Made by a program: the position numbers and the translations under genes
NCBI RefSeq assembly: GCF_000283155.1
Contig: NW_004454173.1
Span: forward strand, 9,753,162 to 9,817,161
Direction: 5' to 3'
Origin: Ceratotherium simum simum
Lineage: Eukaryota; Chordata; Mammalia; Perissodactyla; Rhinocerotidae
DNA length: 64,000 bases
Notes under the pieces: model-generated
The model's database searches: none
What the model was told of the DNA's origin: nothing
Seen by the model: the letters and a program-made list of their open reading frames with translations, nothing else
Part shown: positions 1 through 9,559 of the stretch, one piece after another
How positions within the stretch are numbered: position 1 is the stretch's first letter
How the letters are laid out: each line of letters opens with the position of its first letter

Positions 1-437
1 CCTATAATTCTTATGTTACATTTCCTAATTGAGTTGGATATTTCTCGGAGACTTTCTTCATTTCTTTTTAGTCTTAGTTCTCGCTCCTCCTCCATCCGGA
101 GCATATCTGTATTCCTATCCTCTATAATGTTAATTCTTTCCTCCATATTGTCAGCTCTGTTCTTTAAAGATTCCACATTCTCCTTTATCTCCCCCATTGT
201 GTTCTTCTTTTCCATCAATACTGATTGGTTTTGGTTTATGATTTCAATCTCTTTTGTGAAGAAACTCCTTATGTCGTTGAATTGTTTATCTGTGTTTTCT
301 TGTATTTTGATGAGCTATTTCATGATAGCTATTTTGAACTCTCTGTCCTTTATGTTATGGATTTCTGTGCCTTCAGGGTTGATTTGTGGGTGCTTGTAAT
401 TTTCCTTCTGGTCTGGCGATTTAGTGTACTTTTGCAT
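1..437 (-). pseudogene. L1 ORF1 N-terminal region, interrupted
   Basis: The minus-strand frame starts at an ATG at 437-435 (MQKYTKSPDQ). About 40 codons later it meets an in-frame TAG at 317-315, then stays open to the window edge. The downstream part (about 314-1) has the long charged heptad pattern of the L1 ORF1p coiled coil, with motifs such as NRADNMEERI. ORF1p is the RNA-binding trimeric chaperone of the L1 RNP. The early stop suggests this copy cannot make full-length ORF1p unless a downstream Met is used. The RRM and C-terminal domain lie outside the window. Confidence 0.7.
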
Positions 438-1079
438 TGTGGTTGCTGTATTGGCTTTGTTTTTCCTCATCCTGGATATATCTGGTTGCAGTTTCGACCT
501 GCCGTCACCATGTGGGGGTCAAGGACTGTGTAATCTGAGACCCCTGTGCTCTGCCATGGCTGCTCCGCCACTGCAGACTGCCTGCGCTCCGCCAGGGCTG
601 CTCTGACTGGTCAGCTGAGCTGCAGTGTCAGGCATGCGGTGGGGAGGGGCTCTCTCTTTTGCCTGCTGGATCCATGGGGGGGCTCTCACTCGCTCCTGGT
701 TATCTGCTTTCCTGGGATGCTCAAATGTTTTTGGCACCCCTGCAGCAGTTCTGAGCCCTCTGTGTGGCAGTTTCCCACTGGCTGAGAGAGCCTGAAGAGC
801 TATGGTTTCCCCGCAGAGGGCCACCCCTCCCCTCTCTCTGGAAGCCATGCGACCTGAGCCGCTGATCTAATTGCAAGGGAGAGGATTTATCCTTACCTCT
901 CTCCACTTCCTCTGGGGGCCCCAGCATGTCCACTCTCAGATGTGTGGCAGTGTGGGTCTTTCTGATGTCCCTTTGTGCCGTGTGAGTGTCTCTTGTTGGT
1001 CTATGATTGACCCTTTTGTTGTATCTTATTGGGGGAAGAGTTTATGGGAAAGCTCACTCTGCCATGATGCTGACGTCCT
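438..1079 (-). promoter_or_regulatory. L1 5'UTR, probable internal sense promoter
   Basis: This segment lies between the inferred L1 5' end (1079) and the ORF1 start (437). It is clearly richer in G+C than the surrounding intron. L1 5'UTRs of placental mammals carry an internal RNA polymerase II promoter. Transcription from here would run leftward, the same direction as the host KCNH5 transcript. Activity is inferred from family knowledge; no individual binding site was verified. Confidence 0.45.
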
Positions 1080-2075
1080 ACTTTTAATTTTTTGAGGAAC
1101 TTCCATACTGCTTTCTATAGCAGCTGCACCATTTTACATGCCCACCAATATGTGCAAGGGTTCCAATTTCTTCACATCTTTGCCAACACTTGTTATCTTT
1201 TGCTTTTTTGGTAAAACCTTTCCTAACAGGTATGAGGTGATATCTCATTGCAGTTTTGATTTGCATTTCCCTGATGATTAGTGATGTTGAGCATCTTTTC
1301 ATGTACGTGTTGGCTATTTGTATGTCTTTTATGGAGAAACATCTATTCAAGTCCTTTGCCCATTTTTCAGTTGGGTTATTTGTGTTTTTACTATCGGATT
1401 GTATGAGTTTCTTATATATTTTGGATATGAACTCCTTATCAGACATAGGGTTTGCAAATATTTTTTCTTGTTCCATAAGTTGCCTTCTCACTGTTAACTG
1501 CTTCCTTTGCTGTTCAGAGGTTTTTTAGTTGGATGTAGTCCCACTTGTCTGTTTTTGCTTTTGTTGCCTGTGCTTTTGGTGTCATATCCAAGAAATCATT
1601 GCCAAGACCAATGTTATGAAGCTTTCGCCTGTGTTTTCTTCTAGGAATTTTACAGTTTTAAGTCTTATGTTTAAGTCTTTAATCCATTTTGAGTTGATTT
1701 TTGTGTATGGCGTAAGATAAGGATCCAATTTCATTCTTTTGTATGTGAATATCTAGTTTTCTCAACACCATTTATTGAAGAGACCATCCTTTCCCCATTG
1801 TGAATTCTTGGCACCCTTGTCAAAAATCAGTTGACTATATATGTGTGAGTTTATTTTGAGGCTCTCTATTCTGTTCCATGGTCTCTATGTCTTTCTTTAT
1901 GCCAGTACCATACTGTTTTAATTACTGTAGTTTTGTAATACATTTTGTAATCAGGAAGTGTAATGCTTCCAGTTTTCTTCTTTCTCAAGATTATTTTGGC
2001 TATTTAAGGTCCTTTGTTGTTCCATATAAATTTCAAGATATATATTTTTTTCTATTTCTGTAAAAAATTACACTT
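1080..2075 (-). mobile_element. Older LINE-1 fragment (L1M-like), minus strand
   Basis: The plus strand reads as antisense L1 ORF2. The minus-strand frame at 1491-1084 carries the decayed ORF2 C-terminal region ([15 protein letters not shown]). Further up, the element contains the familiar antisense stretches around the TGCCAGTACCATACTG segment (about 1901-1916). Many substitutions and frame breaks show it is older than the L1 at 1-1079, which begins exactly where this one stops. The younger L1 probably inserted into it. Confidence 0.8.
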
Positions 2076-2094
2076 TTTCATATTTAAATCTTCA

Positions 2095-2350
2095 AGCACA
2101 AAATTGATCTATAGGTGTGAGAGGTCAAATTGAATTTTTTCACATGTGGGTAACCATTAATCCCAATAACATTTTTTGAATGGTCTTGCCTTTCCTATTG
2201 ATGTATATTTGCCTATCTCTGTCATATATAGTCTCCCCATATGTTTGGGGCTATTTTTAGACTCATTAACTTGTGCCACTACCATATGTTAATTTGATTA
2301 TCCCTATGCCAAAATCACATTGTCTTAATTACTACATTTTATTCCTCCTC
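2095..2350 (-). mobile_element. Ancient L1M fragment, minus strand
   Basis: This resembles the same antisense ORF2 segment as the preceding element but is far more diverged (GTGTGAGAGGTCAAATTG, then TTGAATGGTCTTGCCTTTCC). It overlaps the neighbouring L1 in consensus position, so it is probably a separate, older insertion rather than a continuation. Confidence 0.55.
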
Positions 2351-2754
2351 ACTCCAGTGTTGCATCTGTCTCCACTACTCTAATAAATCTGCTTTTATCA
2401 AGTCCACCAGTAAGCTCTACTATGCTGAAAAATCCAAATGGAATTTTTCACATTTTATTTATCTTTCAAAAGAATTCAAGACAGTTGTTCATTTTCTTTC
2501 TTGGCTTCCATAAAATCAAATATCTTTGCTTTCCATCTGATATTACCAGCCACTGCTCACTGTCTTTTCTGGCCCTTTCTCATCTACTTCATCTAAATGT
2601 GGGAGTTTCTCAAAGCTTGATCTTATGTTCTTTTGTCTTTCCTGGCTATAATATCATTTTGAGTGATAACAGCTAGGTCTTCACGGCCTTTTATATATTA
2701 ATGGCTTCCAAATTTATATGCCCTTATGAACCCCAGAATTATATCCATTGATAA

Positions 2755-3003
2755 AATAAATATTTATTGAGCATCTATCATGTACCAACCACTATTCTAG
2801 GTGCTTATTATTCAGCAGTGAACAAAAGAGGCAAAACTCCCTGCTTGCATGAAATATTTATTCTAATAAGGGCACAACTAACAAATAAAGAAGTGAACTA
2901 TATATATAATAATTCAGGTTGTGATAAGTTCTGTGAAGAAAACTAAACCATGAATGTACCTAAAGACTTTAGTAGTGGAGATGCTGCAATTTTAAATAGG
3001 ATA
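2755..3003 (-). mobile_element. LINE L2 3' end, minus strand
   Basis: The plus strand shows the reverse complement of the L2 3' tail: TATTTATTGAGCATCTATC, then a CAGCAGTGAACAAAA-like stretch and a region ending at TGCAATTTTAAATAGG (2988-3003). That order matches the 3' end of L2 read backwards. Strongly diverged. Confidence 0.65.
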
Positions 3004-3042
3004 GAAATCTGACAATGTGACTAGAGATTCCATAATCTTAAG

Positions 3043-3377
3043 AAAAGATCAGCAAACTAGGACCTGAAGGCCAAATCCAGCCCACCACCTGTGTTTGTAT
3101 GGCCAGTGAGCTAAGAATGGTTTTTGTATTTTTAAATGTTTGAAAAAAATCAAAAGAAAAATAATATTTTATGACATGAAAATATATGAAATTTAAATTA
3201 ACGTGTCCATAAATAAGGTTTCACTGGGAAACAGCAATGTTCATTTGTTTACATATTCTATGGCTCTTTTCATGCTACAATGGCAAAGTTGAGTAGTTGA
3301 GGCAAAAACTATTTGGCCCACAAAATCTATATGGTATACTATCTGGTCCTTTATACAAAAAGTTTGTTGATCCCTGA
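3043..3377. mobile_element. Non-autonomous hAT-Charlie-type DNA transposon
   Basis: The ends are an imperfect terminal inverted repeat (GATCAGCAAACTA at the left, AGTTTGTTGATCCCTGA at the right). Internally it has the recognisable order of a common mammalian MER-type hAT element: CCAAATCCAGCCCACC near the left end, TTTCACTGGGAAACAGC in the middle, GTTGAGTAGTTG and TATCTGGTCCTTTA near the right end. About 335 bp, no coding capacity. The exact subfamily name is not certain. Confidence 0.7.
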
Positions 3378-3389
3378 TCTTAACCAACA

Positions 3390-5130
3390 TGCTCTATTGC
3401 TTGCAAATAAAAAGCCTTATGGGACAAAGTCCTCTTTGGATTCAATGCCAGAAGAAAATATATAACTCTTTAGACAAATGTGTTTGCTTCCTTTACTATA
3501 CAGCATTTCTCTTTTTTAATTCAGCTCCCAGGAAAATCAAAAGCTCAATGTAACCAAGTTCAGCAACAATGACACTCCAGGTGGCTGGACACTGCTATCA
3601 TGTTTAACCCTTTAGCTTTATGTGTATGTCTAAGTATTTATGTATGTCTCTTGTATTGTCTTCTTTTGTATTAATTTTATGAGAAGTCTATAATTTTGTG
3701 GGAAAGTCAATACAGATATGAACTAACATAAAGATAAGTTATGTTTGGTATACTCTTTTAAGAAGTTATTCTTAAAATTGTAACGACCAAACTATCCTTC
3801 TTTGTTACGGGATTTTTAGATTAAACAAGTTCATGGCTAAGTTCATGAGGAGATATAGTGCGCCCTTGTGATGAAAATATTGTCCTAATTTATGTAATAT
3901 ATAATATTCTTACATATACTTTAAGGAAAATATATAATATCATTTGAAAGCTTTTTCTCCAGATCCTTCTTAAATAATTGTGCAGGAACATATAAGTCTC
4001 ACTCTGAAATAACTCATGCTTTGACACTAACATCTTATGCATAATTGCCAATAGAGAAAGGAAATATATTAAGCTTAAATAATAATCTCAGGTCACATGT
4101 TTTATTAGTTAGAAAGTAAAGGTCATAACACTAAGATTTGGGCTTTTCTATCAGCTATTTTGAATCTCCTATAAAATATGTTTTTAAAAAAGTGTCAAGA
4201 AAGAAAAATTAGACTGTTGGGTTTTTCTTGTTTGTTTTGTTTTTGAATCTTTCATTTTGTCTTATTTTTGACCTTTTATAATAGCCCTCAAAAAGCCAAA
4301 GAAATGAAACCCTTCCTCTGTGGGTTTGTAGAGAGATCTCATTACAAGAACTTTCTTAAAACCAATTAAAGATAAACTTAATATCAAGAATATTAGTTAT
4401 AGTATTTCACCAAATTTAGGTTACAGAATCAGACATTTTTGTTGTGCATACGTGTCCTATATAAGTAATAAGTTCGATGGCAGGACCACTGTTGATACAT
4501 TCAGTCAGCACTTTCTTATAGTGGTACCATATGGTTGTTGGCTTAAGTAAGATCCTATGGCTTTCTGAAATCCATTCATTAAAATATTAAGTACTTAAGG
4601 GAACTTAGGTTTTAAGGGAATTTAAGAAAATAAAATTTGTATCTATTTTTGAAATGTCGCATACTAAGAGCCTATACAAATGAAAGCCCATTTTCCTAAC
4701 TCCAATATCAGTTAGAGTACAAGAACTCTTTTCAATATTGGAAAACCCTAATATTAATCTAATATTCATCCCAAGTTAGACAGCATAAGCTCACTAAAAT
4801 TCCAAGTTTCATTGTTCTTGGTTGTAATTAGACCAATTCAGTTTAGTAAAATTACATTCTTCTTATTGATTAATAAAAACTGAAACAAGAATTGTCACAA
4901 TCATGCTATTATTTGGTTCCAGAATATTTACAAGGTAGTAATCAGAGATCATATAATTGTAAGTTTTCACAGAAATTCAGAGACTGCAATGTATCACAAG
5001 CACCGTACATTTAGGAATAGTGCATTTATTCCCCCACTCTCAATGCAACTGAGAACCACCCTTCTCTATGTTAAGGAAGAAAACCAAAGTTGGAAAAATA
5101 AAAAATAAAAAAAAAACCCTCTTTTACCTT
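3390..5130. other. Intronic sequence, nothing recognised
   Basis: A+T-rich sequence with no long reading frame, no recognisable repeat family and no strong structural motif that I can see. A poly-A-rich patch lies near 5096-5117. Confidence 0.5.
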
Positions 5131-5167
5131 AAATGTAAATCGTGTAGTGTTAACTACACGATCATTT
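5131..5167. repeat. Perfect 10-bp inverted repeat (short hairpin)
   Basis: ATCGTGTAGT (5139-5148) is followed by a 4-nt spacer GTTA and its exact reverse complement ACTACACGAT (5153-5162). The arms extend, after a 3-nt bulge, by AAATG (5131-5135) pairing with CATTT (5163-5167). No function is known. Confidence 0.85.
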
Positions 5168-5219
5168 AAATTTTTATTAGGGAATTGGAAAATATTAGTT
5201 ATTCAAATAATTAGTTTTT

Positions 5220-5345
5220 CTTTGTCTCCCCCACTTGACTATAAGTTTCATGAGGCAAAGGCCCTGTCTATCTTGTTCACAGCTTCATCTCTCCTGCCTA
5301 ACGTAGCATCTGGAACATAGTAGGTGTGGAATAAGTGAGTGATGT
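5220..5345 (+). mobile_element. LINE L2 3' tail, plus strand
   Basis: Matches the L2 3' end order: CCCCCACTTGACTATAAG, CATGAGGCAAAGGCCCTGTC, TTGTTCAC, then ACATAGTAGGTGTGGAATAAG. Diverged and short. Confidence 0.65.
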
Positions 5346-5347
5346 AG

Positions 5348-5440
5348 GGCGAAGAGCATGGACTTTGGAGTCAGAATCCTAGAAATCAGAATCAAATGTT
5401 GACTCTGCCATTACGTTCACTACATGTGTGTTCTGTTGCC
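5348..5440 (+). mobile_element. MIR fragment, plus strand
   Basis: Contains the MIR head signature GAGCATGGACTTTGGAGTCAG and a TGACTCTGCCATTAC segment corresponding to the MIR 'ctctgccacttac' region. The element degenerates after about 5440. Confidence 0.55.
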
Positions 5441-5555
5441 CTCTAATTCTTGGTCTGCATTCTTCCAGGTGCCCCAGGCCTGGAGGCCAAGTACCTCTTG
5501 GTGTAACTGTAAAACATGTGAGCAGATCAAGGAAAGGAAATTGATTTGATCAGTC

Positions 5556-5685
5556 CTACTAGACTGTGAGTCCTGTGTGGCAGAGACTGTCTCATTCACC
5601 GTTGTCATTTCAGAGACTGGAACAAGGTCTTGAATGTAGGTAGGGGCTTAATCAACATTTATTATTGAACACTGGAACAGGAAAC
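5556..5685 (+). mobile_element. LINE L2 3' tail, plus strand
   Basis: A second L2 tail in the same orientation as the one at 5220: ACTAGACTGTGAG, CAGAGACTGTCTCATTCACC, then GCTTAATCAACATTTATTATTG. Strongly diverged. Confidence 0.55.
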
Positions 5686-6490
5686 AGATCTTTAAAGTAA
5701 ACACCAACTGATGCATCAGTACCTATCTAAATATTTACGAATTCTTGACTAAACTTCCTGCCAGGCCTCAGCTCTCTCCATAGAGAATTTCACTTCCTTT
5801 GAAAAAGAATTTTCCATTTTTCCTCTAACCATACAATCCTTTATTACAAAGTTAATAAGCCATTACTAAATCAAAACCCTTCTAACAGAAAATATAAATG
5901 ATAATGAACTGTTAACATTAGCAGCAAAGAGGATTTGGGGTTTAGGGTTTTGATTTTGTTTGCTTCCTTACTACGTGGAAGGAAGGTTCTCAACTGTCTT
6001 GAGAATGGTTGAACAAATGAATTACTTCTAATAATACTGTCTTCTGTGATTTATCAAAGTATATGAATCCTTTAAAATATGCTAAAATTATGCAACTATT
6101 GATTTTACTACTTTTCAAGGCACACTGAAGCCAAGTAATAACTGTCAGATTAAATAGGGGCAGTCTATTTGGATGTACTGACATTTTAAATTGTGCCATT
6201 AGACAAGAGGGATCTTAACTGAAACAACTCAGTGTGACTTGGTGGCTGCGTTGGGTTGTTTCTCTTCTAACAGTGACTGGTTTCCCCTAGGAAAGCTACT
6301 TCCCATTAAATTCTCATTTATTGTCAAGATAAAGTTTGATACAAGGGTTACAATATTAAAATATTAATTTAGACTGTCTTCTGATTTTTCCTGGGTGCTA
6401 AAAGGAAACTACTAATATTTCTCACAAGATCTTCGCAAATATACCTTTAAAATTTAATCTTAGAAATGAAAGATCATGAAGGCACATATA
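5686..6490. other. Intronic sequence, nothing recognised
   Basis: A+T-rich intron without identifiable repeats. A short TTTAGGG-like run at 5937-5952 is not a telomeric array. Confidence 0.5.
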
Positions 6491-6494
6491 TTCT

Positions 6495-6600
6495 AAGACT
6501 GAGTGAGTTTAAGTGATTGGTCATCCACCTGGAATATGGCAACTAAACTGGGAGACTAGCTGACTAGAACTCAAGTCTCCTTACTACTGATCTAGCATTT
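6495..6600 (-). mobile_element. Possible MIR remnant, minus strand
   Basis: The plus strand weakly follows the reverse complement of MIR (AAGTGATTGGTCATCCACC, ACTAGAACTCAAGTCTCC). Similarity is low. Confidence 0.35.
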
Positions 6601-6991
6601 TGTCCATCATACCCCACCTTCGCTACCTCCGGTGTGTACCCAAACTGTGGAATCCTTTGATCTTCACATTGGCTTCTAGGGGTGGAACCTCCAGCTGCAT
6701 TCGAAGAGCTGTGACCAAGATCTGTAATTACTTTGCATGTGTCCATCCTACGTCATCTGAGCAATCGGTACAAGTTTTCAGATGACTTCTGCTGTATGCT
6801 TTAACTCTGAGAGTATGACGATGCAATTCCAGTCAAAAGTGAATGGAATTTATTTTGCGTATATAGGAAGATGATAAGTGGGAAGAGTAGGGAAACTTTA
6901 TTTGGACAAATAAACATGTGAAAAAACAGGAACAATTAAGGTGTGATAAGGAGATACTTGCCTACCAGATAATCATACGCAACAAAGGGCA

Positions 6992-7165
6992 GAGTGGCTG
7001 CGAGCACTGCCTCTGTAATGCAGACCTGGTCCGAACCCAAGTTTCGTTATGTGTGACCTAAGACAAGCCACTGAATCTCTACCAGCCTAGTTTCTGTATT
7101 AGTAAATGGGAATAATTATAGTACTTATATGTTGGAAAGAGTAAAAATTAAACATACTAAGATTA
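6992..7165 (+). mobile_element. MIR element, plus strand
   Basis: Follows the MIR order: head with CTGGTCCGAACCCAAG, core TGTGTGACCTAAGACAAGCC, then GTAAATGGGAATAATTATAG and the region before the tail. About 170 bp. Confidence 0.65.
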
Positions 7166-7304
7166 TTGGCCTATTAAATTCACAAATATTAAAAGAAGAT
7201 TGATGCCTAGTATTAACAATGTTATTCTGAAAAAGGGCACATGTAAACTTATGTTGGTTATAGCTCATTTGATCTTTTAGGAGAAATAAACTAAAAAATA
7301 ATAT

Positions 7305-7640
7305 AAACTATAAAATGTGCATACTCTTTGACTTGGCAAACCCCATTCTCAGTGTTTATCTTAATATAATCATTAGGCAACTTAAATATCCAATAATAGA
7401 AGATGGATAAAATATAGTATGATATATCCTTTCAATTGAATATGAATGTTTATGTAGTATATATTTACAACAAATATATGGTCATAAAATCATACAGAAT
7501 AAATGTGGCAAGCTATATTTCTGTGAGTGGAGGGATTATGGGTAATTTATTATATTTTCTTTTTTTAGCTCTTATTTCTAATTTTATACAACAGTTATGT
7601 GTTTCTATTAAGTAAACATTTTTAGAAACAAAATGGTTAT
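7305..7640 (+). mobile_element. L1M 3' end fragment, plus strand
   Basis: Resembles the 3' end of ancient L1s: CTCTTTGACTTGGCAAACCC (the 'ctttgacccagcaattcc' segment), AAATATCCAATAATAG, TATAGTATGATATATCC, then a GGATTATGGGTAATTT segment before the end. Diverged. Confidence 0.5.
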
Positions 7641-7644
7641 ATAA

Positions 7645-8200
7645 ATACTTTTCTTCTAACACTTGTTCATCCTTAGTAGAAGTGATGGTAACAACATGCA
7701 TAAAGCTATACTCTGGTCACGAATGTATTCTCTGCTATTTGCCCACAAAGGCAGTAAATCCAATTCTAAACAGATAGGTGCTGATCAGTTTAATCAGGAA
7801 TAAGGTACCAATGGAGCCAATATGTCCCTGTATCAATTTATGTGTAGTTATTGATTTTAGAGTAAGATTTTTAACCAACATGAACATTCACTTGAAATTA
7901 TTCTATGGCACATAGAATGTACAGGCCATGGAGAGTTGACATCATTAATGTCAATTCATGATTTATTAGTAGTTAATGGACTAACTAGATCTTTGCTTTT
8001 TATCCTTTCTACTGTTTTCCATCCTCAAACCAGTTATGTGACTATTAGCACATAGGGAATATGAATTTTATTATAAAATATGGTAAGAGTTTTAGATTCT
8101 AACAAGATTTTATGACCAAATTCTATTGCTTTCTTTGTTGCCTTCTTGAACCCACATCCTCTTAGCCTAAATTAGATTCACTCCCTGCTCCCTTTTTAAA
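7645..8200. other. Intronic sequence, nothing recognised
   Basis: No repeat family or reading frame of note. Confidence 0.5.
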
Positions 8201-8215
8201 AAAAAATCTAAATAG

Positions 8216-8450
8216 GAGCCGGCCCAGTGGCCCAAGCGGTTAAGTGCACGCTCTCCGCTGCGGCGGCCTAGGGTTCGCCGGTTCGGATCCCGGGCGTGCA
8301 CCAGCACACCACTTGTCAAGCCATGCTGTGGCGGCGTCCCACATAAAGTGGAGGAAGATGGGCACGGATGTTAGGCCAGTCTTCCTCAGCAAAAAAAAGA
8401 GGAGTATTGGCAGATGTTAGCTCAGGGCCGATCTTCCTCACACACACACA
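8216..8450 (+). mobile_element. ERE-type tRNA-derived SINE with target-site duplication
   Basis: A tRNA-like head (GCCGGCCCAGTGGCCCAAGC, then a GGTTCGGATCC B box) is followed by GCCATGCTGTGGCGGCGTCC and the tail GATGTTAGCTCAGGGCCGAT. It is flanked by a perfect 15-bp duplication AAAAAATCTAAATAG at 8201-8215 and 8451-8465. Perissodactyl-specific family. The head variant with GGTTCGCCGGTTCGG is shared with the copy at 34169. Confidence 0.92.
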
Positions 8451-8465
8451 AAAAAATCTAAATAG

Positions 8466-9140
8466 CTCCCTATCATATTTCAAGCATCATCACAATTTGG
8501 AATCATACGTTTATCTCTGTGGTTATTTAGGTCTTTCCTCCCCCATTAGACTCTGAGCAACGTAAGAGCAGAGATTATGTTTATTCTTATTTACCACTTC
8601 ATAGCAATTATTACAGCACCCTACAAAACCATGCTTCCCTTTGATGTGGATGCAAATTTTAAAGGATGGCTATTTTCCTATTTATAAATTCTACCATAGT
8701 ATAATCCTTCCTTAATTTATATCTTCCATGTCTCAGAGATACTCCAGCAGAAATTAGGGAAGTGAGGACTTCCTCAAGAAAGTTCCAGAGCTAAAGAAAT
8801 GAGGCAGAATGCTAATGTGAGAAAAGAAGAGAGTGTTGGAAGGTCTCAAGAGAGATCAAGATTCAGGTAAAGCAAAACTAAGAGAAAGCTGCCAGATTGT
8901 ACAGTAATGTGTCCCTCTCCTTGACTCCAGGACCAGGCCCAGGAGTCGGGCATGAAGCAGCATCTCAGGCAATGGTAGTGAACAACTAGAGGATTCTCTT
9001 CGTTACATAAGAATCTTTCTTTTTCTTTTCATGTATTTACTCTGTTTCTCCACGCTCTTGTGGCCTTCTGCTGTGCCTAACAGGGATGCCCACGGTTATT
9101 TGGCAGTACTAGTAAGAGAGCTGAAAGTGGCTTTTCAGTA
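8466..9140. other. Intronic sequence, nothing recognised
   Basis: No repeat or gene recognised. Confidence 0.45.
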
Positions 9141-9151
9141 CTTCATGGTAA

Positions 9152-9553
9152 TATTGTTATTAGTGCCATCCAGTGGATCCGACTCCTAGGGACCCTGTGT
9201 ACAGCAGAGTGGACCCTACCCAGTCTTTGCACCATCCTCTCACTTTCTGGCGCTATATCAGACAATGCTCCACTGCCATTCACGGGGTTTTCATGGCCAA
9301 TTTTTTCGGAAGTGGGTGGCCAGATCCTTTCTCCTAGTCTGTCTTAGTCTGGACCTCCACTGAAACCTGTCCACCATGGGTGACCATGCTGGTATTTGAA
9401 ATATCAGGGGAACAGCTTTCAGCATCACAGTAACACACGGCCACCACAGTATGACAACTGACAGACGGGTGGTGTGGTTCCCTGACTGGAAAATGAACCT
9501 GAGCCACAGCAGTGAGAGTGCCGACTCTTAACCACTAGACTGCCAGGGCTGGC
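9152..9553 (-). mobile_element. Long (about 400 bp) tRNA-headed SINE, minus strand
   Basis: On the minus strand it starts with a tRNA-like head (GCCCTGGCAGTCTAGTGGTT, then GTTCATTTTCCAGTCAGGG in place of a B box). A long tRNA-unrelated body follows (GTGGTGGCCGTGTGTTACTG, GGAAAACCCCG-like segments), and it ends in GGAGTCGGATCCACTGG plus an AACAATA-type tail. CTTCAT at both flanks may be what is left of a target duplication. It differs from the compact EREs elsewhere in this window and looks older. Subfamily uncertain. Confidence 0.7.
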
Positions 9554-9559
9554 TTCATA

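Larger units (their letters stand above)
1..1079 (-). mobile_element. LINE-1 5' end (5'UTR plus start of ORF1), truncated by the window edge
   Basis: Read on the minus strand, this begins at 1079 with a GGACGTCAGCATCATGGC-type L1 start, runs through a relatively GC-rich 5'UTR (about 1079-438) and enters ORF1 at an ATG at 437. The coding part has the heptad-rich, E/K/R-rich sequence expected of the ORF1p coiled coil. A preserved 5' end suggests insertion as a long or full-length copy, with the rest lying beyond position 1. It abuts an older L1 fragment at 1080. Subfamily cannot be assigned by eye. Confidence 0.8.

Noticed and set aside
13..533. Plus-strand hydrophobic reading frames at the left edge (128 and 102 codons)
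   Set aside because: They are antisense shadows of the minus-strand L1 ORF1 coiled coil; its E/K-rich codons read backwards give Ser/Phe/Leu-rich peptides.
5937..5952. TTTAGGG-like run suggestive of an interstitial telomere repeat
   Set aside because: Only two imperfect units; not an array.
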